NCBI GenBank assembly: GCA_026415275.1
Contig: JAOAHK010000063.1
Coordinates: forward strand, 1 to 9,324
Source of the DNA: Anaerolineales bacterium
GTDB lineage: Bacteria; Chloroflexota; Anaerolineae; Anaerolineales; UBA4823
DNA length: 9,324 nucleotides
Reading direction: 5' to 3'
Below are positions 6,529 through 9,324 of this stretch, piece after piece. How positions within the stretch are numbered: the first letter of the stretch is position 1; the number at the start of each line of letters is the position of its first letter. A program made the translations under genes and the position numbers. A model generated the notes under the pieces. The model was not told the DNA's origin and searched no databases. It saw nothing but the letters and a program-made list of their open reading frames with translations.

Positions 6529-6990
6529 TCATCTCCAAATTTGTTTTTCAAAGATCAACGCTTCTTCGCCGTCCGAATAGTAGCCAGGCCAGGTTGAGAT
6601 TTGAACGTAGCCGAGTTGTTTATATAGAGAGATTGCTTGAGTGTTTGAACGGCGCACATTTAAGCGGACAACAGCAGTGTTGAGCTGCCGCTCGCATTCA
6701 AGGATTAAGGCGGTTGCAATGCCCTGTCGCCGATAATTGGGCAGCACACCAACCGTCGCGATCCATCCTAAGTAACCCTCGTCTCGGCGATCTCCAGCGA
6801 TAAATCCCACCATTTTGTCTTCCACAACCGCCTTTAGGCGCACGATGTTTGGATAGGTCAACACGCCTATTAGATCCAAGAGCGGCCAGCCATCTTTTGG
6901 GAAGCAAACTTGTTCTAGGCGGCGCAACGCATTCAGATCGCGCCAATTGGCGCTTTGGATTGTGTAGAGTAGGGTGTGGTGTTCATCCAT
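6529..6990 (-). CDS. GNAT-family N-acetyltransferase (RimI-like)
   Basis: Acetyl-CoA-dependent N-acetyltransferase of 153 residues, close to RimI length. The acetyl-CoA-binding motif A is clear: GWIATVGVLPNYRRQGIA (75-92), containing R-R-x-G-x-A. Motif B follows as NVRRSNTQAISLYKQLGY (111-128), and the end (PGYYSDGEEALIFEK) resembles RimI-type proteins, some of which acetylate ribosomal protein S18. The substrate is not provable here; small-molecule acetylation is possible. The frame runs up to 7074, but codons before 6990 would cross the intrinsic terminator at 7024-7064, so I start at ATG 6990 (MDEHHTLLYT). No strong ribosome site or promoter is visible in the 33 bases between terminator and start, so expression may depend on a promoter overlapping the terminator or on read-through. 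First gene of the run with the two RNases. Confidence 0.9.
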   Translation of the reverse strand: MDEHHTLLYTIQSANWRDLNALRRLEQVCFPKDGWPLLDLIGVLTYPNIVRLKAVVEDKMVGFIAGDRRDEGYLGWIATVGVLPNYRRQGIATALILECERQLNTAVVRLNVRRSNTQAISLYKQLGYVQISTWPGYYSDGEEALIFEKQIWR

Positions 6991-7023
6991 ATGATGTGGA
7001 TAGCTACGTTTCTTGCTTGAGTG

Positions 7024-7064
7024 AAAAAGCTGTCCGACTTGACTTGTAATCGGACAGCTTTTTT
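7024..7064 (-). terminator. Intrinsic terminator of the nfeD-SPFH operon, T-rich on both strands
   Basis: A perfect 14-bp stem (7024-7037 with 7050-7063, core GCTGTCCGA/TCGGACAGC) has a 12-base loop. On the minus strand it is followed by TTTTTCACTC, 55 bases after the SPFH stop. T-runs flank both sides, so it could also stop rightward transcription. A smaller hairpin (7102-7107 with 7114-7119, ATTTGC/GCAAAT) overlaps the SPFH stop just before it. It also shows that the acetyltransferase begins downstream. Confidence 0.9.
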
Positions 7065-7118
7065 GCTGATTCATTACTAATTGTCGCCGTGATCAAAAGT
7101 TATTTGCCTGTGAGCAAA

Positions 7119-8024
7119 TTATTCGCTTTTCCCTTTGGTAAAGTTTTCCAGCATCGTGGTAAATTCCAATGGGAAGATGTATTTCGTTGAGGGACTGGCG
7201 CCAATAGATTTGAGTGTCTCGAAGTATTGCAGCGTCATCGTCTTTTGATCGACCGTCTTTGCTACCTCGAAGATTTTTTCCAATGCTGCTGAGAAACCTT
7301 CGGCACGCAGCATTTGCGCTTGGCGTTCACCTTCGGCGCGCAAGATGGCTGCTTGTTTCTCACCCTCGGCGCGCAGGATGGCTGCTTGCTTCTCACCATC
7401 GGCTACGTTGATCGCAGCTTCACGCGTACCAGTCGATTCGGTTACCACGGCGCGGCGGATGCGCTCGGCGGACATCTGGCGGTTCATGGCTTCTTGTACT
7501 TCACGCGGCGGGATGATCTCACGTATCTCAACGTTGGTCACCTTGACACCCCAACGTTCGGTTACTTCATCAAGGCGTGTGCGCAGCATATTGTTGATAT
7601 GCTCGCGTTCCGACAGTACGTCATCCAGCACAATCCCACCAATAACGGCGCGCAAGGTGGTCGTTGCCATACCTTGAGCGGCAGCCTCAAAATTGCCAAC
7701 TTGCAAGACGCTTTCAGTTGGATCCAAAACTTTGAAGTACCAGAGGAAATCGATGGAAATTGGAGCATTGTCTTTGGTAATTGCCGTTTGATGGGGAATC
7801 TCGCGCACCTGCTCGCGCAAGTCAACCCGCACAGCGCGATCGATCACCGGGATGAGAATCACGATCCCCGGACCCTTTGAGCCAATGCAGCGCCCTAAAC
7901 GAAAGACAACCATCCGTTGATACTCTGGGACAATGCGAATTGCACTAGCTAGAAAGAAGACAACTAAAACAACGACAACGCCGACTAAGCAAGTCAGAGT
8001 GCCAACAATTTCAGTACCAAACAT
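7119..8024 (-). CDS. SPFH/stomatin-family membrane protein (slipin)
   Basis: Band-7/stomatin-like protein that assembles into oligomeric rings or microdomains in the cytoplasmic membrane, stabilising membrane proteins and lipid organisation. The 301 residues show one N-terminal membrane segment (about 8-29), the SPFH domain (about 30-190: RIVPEYQRMVVFRLGR, GPGIVILIPVIDR, RVDLREQV, VEIREIIPPREVQEAM), then an Ala/Glu/Arg-rich helix with tandem 11-residue repeats (about 210-243), and a C-terminal oligomerisation-like end (YIFPLEF). The ATG at 8024 has an excellent ribosome site, AAGGAGG with a 5-base spacer. It follows the NfeD-like gene by 81 bases in the same direction, the known slipin-NfeD (STOPP) partnership. 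It lacks flotillin-type length. A generic gene symbol would be a guess. Confidence 0.95.
   Translation of the reverse strand: MFGTEIVGTLTCLVGVVVVLVVFFLASAIRIVPEYQRMVVFRLGRCIGSKGPGIVILIPVIDRAVRVDLREQVREIPHQTAITKDNAPISIDFLWYFKVLDPTESVLQVGNFEAAAQGMATTTLRAVIGGIVLDDVLSEREHINNMLRTRLDEVTERWGVKVTNVEIREIIPPREVQEAMNRQMSAERIRRAVVTESTGTREAAINVADGEKQAAILRAEGEKQAAILRAEGERQAQMLRAEGFSAALEKIFEVAKTVDQKTMTLQYFETLKSIGASPSTKYIFPLEFTTMLENFTKGKSE
7328..7393 (-). repeat. Two tandem 33-bp repeats in the SPFH gene
   Basis: Units at 7328-7360 and 7361-7393 differ at only a few positions; a partial third unit starts at 7394, and a diverged copy precedes 7328. Each encodes an 11-residue unit of the GEKQAAILRAE type, extending the helical segment after the SPFH domain. 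The near identity at DNA level suggests recent duplication or ongoing homogenisation, and the copy number could vary by slippage. Confidence 0.85.
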
Positions 8025-8061
8025 CTAAACCTCCTTGTTGAGTGAAAAACTTTGATTCGAT

Positions 8062-8078
8062 CGATGAGCAATTCATCG
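8062..8078. other. Small inverted repeat between the nfeD-like and SPFH genes
   Basis: CGATGA (8062-8067) pairs with TCATCG (8073-8078) across a 5-base loop, inside the 81-base intercistronic gap. No T-run directly follows the stem, so it is not a good terminator; it may affect mRNA stability between the two cotranscribed genes. A CAAAGTTTT direct repeat also flanks it on the minus strand. Modest evidence. Confidence 0.3.
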
Positions 8079-8105
8079 CATTTGCCGAAGTAAAACTTTG
8101 TCTTG

Positions 8106-8726
8106 TTAGGATGTTTGTTCTTCTTTGACCACCTCCAGAGTAAAACCTTCACGCTTTACCACTCGCACGAGGCTGCCGGCAGGGATAGGGGTGTGACTGG
8201 TTGCACTCCAAAGTTCCCCCTCAACCTGCACGCTGCCGTGCTGATGGATGTCGGTCTTGGCTTCTCCAATTGCCCCAATCAATTGGTCTAAATTATGCAC
8301 AGGAACAGCCGCGCTGGCTTCGAGTAGTTTGCGTCCGACAACCCAAAAAAAGCCCCCGGAGATTCCAGAAACTAAGGTGGCTAGCAGGGGGTTGACCGCC
8401 GGTTGCCACCAGCGTTCGGTGCGGAAAAGGAAAGCTGAACCGATCACAATACACAGAATCGAGACACCGAGAATCCACCGCCGATCTTTTCGGAAAAAGG
8501 CAAAGAGAAAGAGAGTCCCACCGATCACGAGAATTGTCAATGCCCACCCGTTAAGAGGAAGGCGATAGATACTATAAGCGGCGAAAAGCCCAGCTATGAC
8601 CGCACCCGCCTCGATGAATCCTGAACCCGGACTCAAGAGAGCTAGAATGGCTAAAATGGTGGCAACCACCAGCACTAAGTAGGCAAGGTTGGGATCGAGA
8701 ATAAAATCCATCACTGCCTCACTCAT
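8106..8726 (-). CDS. NfeD-like membrane protein, partner of the SPFH protein
   Basis: Membrane protein of the NfeD family (stomatin operon partner), thought to bind SPFH proteins and tune membrane microdomains. Of 206 residues, the first two-thirds holds hydrophobic segments at about 14-31, 36-54, 60-78, 84-101 and 112-131. The C-terminus is the NfeD OB-fold (about 147-200: QLIGAIGEAKTDIHQHGSVQVEGELWS, PIPAGSLVRVVKREGFTLEV), the part that contacts partners in solved homologues. The ClpP-like serine protease domain of long NfeD proteins is absent; the protein is longer than the short form (about 140-150) because of extra membrane segments. Two starts are plausible: ATG 8726, with a weak GGA, or ATG 8711 (MDFILDPN), which has GAGG five bases upstream and may be the true one. 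It heads a two-gene operon with the SPFH gene. Confidence 0.88.
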   Translation of the reverse strand: MSEAVMDFILDPNLAYLVLVVATILAILALLSPGSGFIEAGAVIAGLFAAYSIYRLPLNGWALTILVIGGTLFLFAFFRKDRRWILGVSILCIVIGSAFLFRTERWWQPAVNPLLATLVSGISGGFFWVVGRKLLEASAAVPVHNLDQLIGAIGEAKTDIHQHGSVQVEGELWSATSHTPIPAGSLVRVVKREGFTLEVVKEEQTS

Positions 8727-8742
8727 TTGATTCCGATCAAAT

Positions 8743-8813
8743 CTTCCTCAACCGGAGGAGGAAATACACAAAGGTTCTTATGGAATAAATCCCTTCGTGT
8801 TCTGACCTCCTCC
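8743..8813 (-). promoter_or_regulatory. Structured 5' leader RNA of the nfeD-SPFH operon
   Basis: In leftward RNA, GGAGGAGG (8813-8806) pairs with CCUCCUCC (8761-8754). Inside this, ACACGAAGG (8800-8792) pairs with CCUUUGUGU (8774-8766), nine pairs including one G-U. The loop adds UUAU-UCC-AUAA. The same CCUCCUC can instead pair with GAGGAAG (8749-8743) closer to the gene, so two folds exclude each other. The G-U pair works only in minus-strand RNA, in keeping with the transcription direction. It matches no riboswitch class I know, and the purine-rich repeats could pair by chance. Confidence 0.45.
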
Positions 8814-8848
8814 CTAAAGATATACGGCTTTTGCTATCTCGTAGTTTC

Positions 8849-8877
8849 ATTATACCTGAGGTAAAGGTATTGGAAAA
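8849..8877 (-). promoter_or_regulatory. Candidate promoter of the nfeD-SPFH operon
   Basis: A perfect -10 TATAAT (8849-8854, minus strand) is preceded at 17 bases by a weak -35, TTTTCC (8872-8877). Transcription would start near 8842, giving a leader of about 115 bases that contains the folded region. The rest of the gap up to 9001 shows nothing else I can support, including no clear terminator for the upstream gene. Confidence 0.5.
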
Positions 8878-9001
8878 GGAAATCTTTTATGTTTATATTT
8901 TAGCCGATGGGAGAACCGCCAGTTTAGTTCAGCATCCAAGGGCAAGAAACGGAGGACAAAAGATTTTTCACCCCGACAGCAGAAGATATTTTATTATTGC
9001 G

Positions 9002-9324
9002 CTATCGAAAGATATAAATCCCTTCTCTGATCTCCCACCTTTGATTACAACGCAAACACACCATCGCAGAATGCTGTTTATCAAACTGATCGCCTCCGCA
9101 ATTAGGACAAGCGAAAAAACCATTCGCTGGAGGCAGCACTGCTTCACCAACCGCTTGAGCCAAGGCAAAGACGCTTGGGCTCAATTGCCACCAATCCCCC
9201 GTATATTGGGCAAGGCTATCTAAGGCAACCAAAAGTCGAAGCGGGACGATTCGTTTGAGTAATCCCACTCGAAAATGAGAAACCGTCAATTGCCGTTTGA
9301 TTGTGAAACCACACACTTCTAACC
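9002..9324 (-). CDS. 3' end of a gene encoding a C-terminal zinc ribbon, possibly a SAM methyltransferase
   Basis: The frame is open to the right edge, so the N-terminus is missing; 106 codons plus the stop are visible. A GTG at 9316 is only an internal candidate start and has no ribosome site I can identify. The first visible part (CGFTIKRQLTVSHFRVGLLKRIVP, followed by LALDSL-like and WWQLSPSVF segments) resembles the last strand and helix of class I SAM-dependent methyltransferases; this is an impression from sequence style, not a proven match. The end is a clear zinc ribbon with CPNC and CLRC pairs, 17 residues between the pairs, closing in WEIREGIYIFR, much like Trm112-type domains (CPxC...CxxC...dGI). 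Such ribbons more often sit at the N-terminus of methyltransferases. It is separated from the nfeD operon by 275 bases. Substrate unknown. Confidence 0.6.
   Translation of the reverse strand, partial: LEVCGFTIKRQLTVSHFRVGLLKRIVPLRLLVALDSLAQYTGDWWQLSPSVFALAQAVGEAVLPPANGFFACPNCGGDQFDKQHSAMVCLRCNQRWEIREGIYIFR

Noticed and set aside
6510..6551. TTG start at 6551 for RNase D, giving 14 extra residues
   Set aside because: It would overlap the acetyltransferase 3' end, has no ribosome site, and the added residues precede the normal family start.
7314..7880. 188-codon rightward frame opposite the SPFH gene
   Set aside because: It is an antisense shadow: its repeats simply mirror the 33-bp repeats of the SPFH gene, and no start signal supports it.
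8831..9223. Rightward frame containing FYVYILADGRTASL, reminiscent of the start of GIY-YIG nucleases
   Set aside because: It starts at TTG without a ribosome site, lacks the later catalytic motifs, and overlaps the zinc-ribbon gene on the other strand. The likeness covers only a few residues.

Overview
The window looks like chromosomal DNA of a free-living bacterium, most likely a Chloroflexota member of the Anaerolineae type. This is an inference from gene style: a lipoprotein sugar-binding protein with a Thr/Pro-rich linker, a bacterial CPSF-like beta-CASP nuclease, and an NfeD/SPFH pair. No rRNA or other taxonomic marker is present. Every convincing gene lies on the minus strand, so the window is best read from position 9324 down to 1. 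I see no phage, transposase, CRISPR array or tRNA.

Reading in transcription order, 9324-9002 is the 3' end of a gene whose product ends in a four-cysteine zinc ribbon, possibly a SAM-dependent methyltransferase. A 275-base gap follows, carrying a candidate promoter and an RNA leader that can fold into a long hairpin. Next comes a two-gene membrane operon, NfeD-like protein (8726-8106) then SPFH/slipin protein (8024-7119), closed by a very clear intrinsic terminator (7064-7024). These two families are known partners in membrane-domain organisation.

The second unit is compact: GNAT acetyltransferase (6990-6529), ribonuclease D with two HRDC-like regions (6509-5373) and a beta-CASP metallo-beta-lactamase RNase (5360-3960), with gaps of 19 and 12 bases. 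The pairing of two RNases suggests an RNA-processing theme. The 354-base region 3606-3959 holds no gene I believe. It contains inverted repeats that resemble dispersed intergenic repeats, plus the next promoter.

The third unit is a carbohydrate-uptake operon. It starts with a consensus promoter (TTGACA-17-TAATAT) overlapped downstream by a LacI-type operator candidate. It continues with a LacI/GalR repressor (3539-2523), a possible 26-codon leader ORF with a perfect Shine-Dalgarno sequence whose stop overlaps the next start, a lipoprotein sugar-binding protein (2405-1014), a perfect 12-bp intercistronic palindrome, and a MalF-type permease (885 to beyond position 1). The second permease and any sugar-degrading enzymes would lie to the left of the window. 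Most genes are ordinary housekeeping or transport genes; the most unusual items are the candidate leader ORF, the nfeD leader RNA fold and the C-terminal zinc ribbon.
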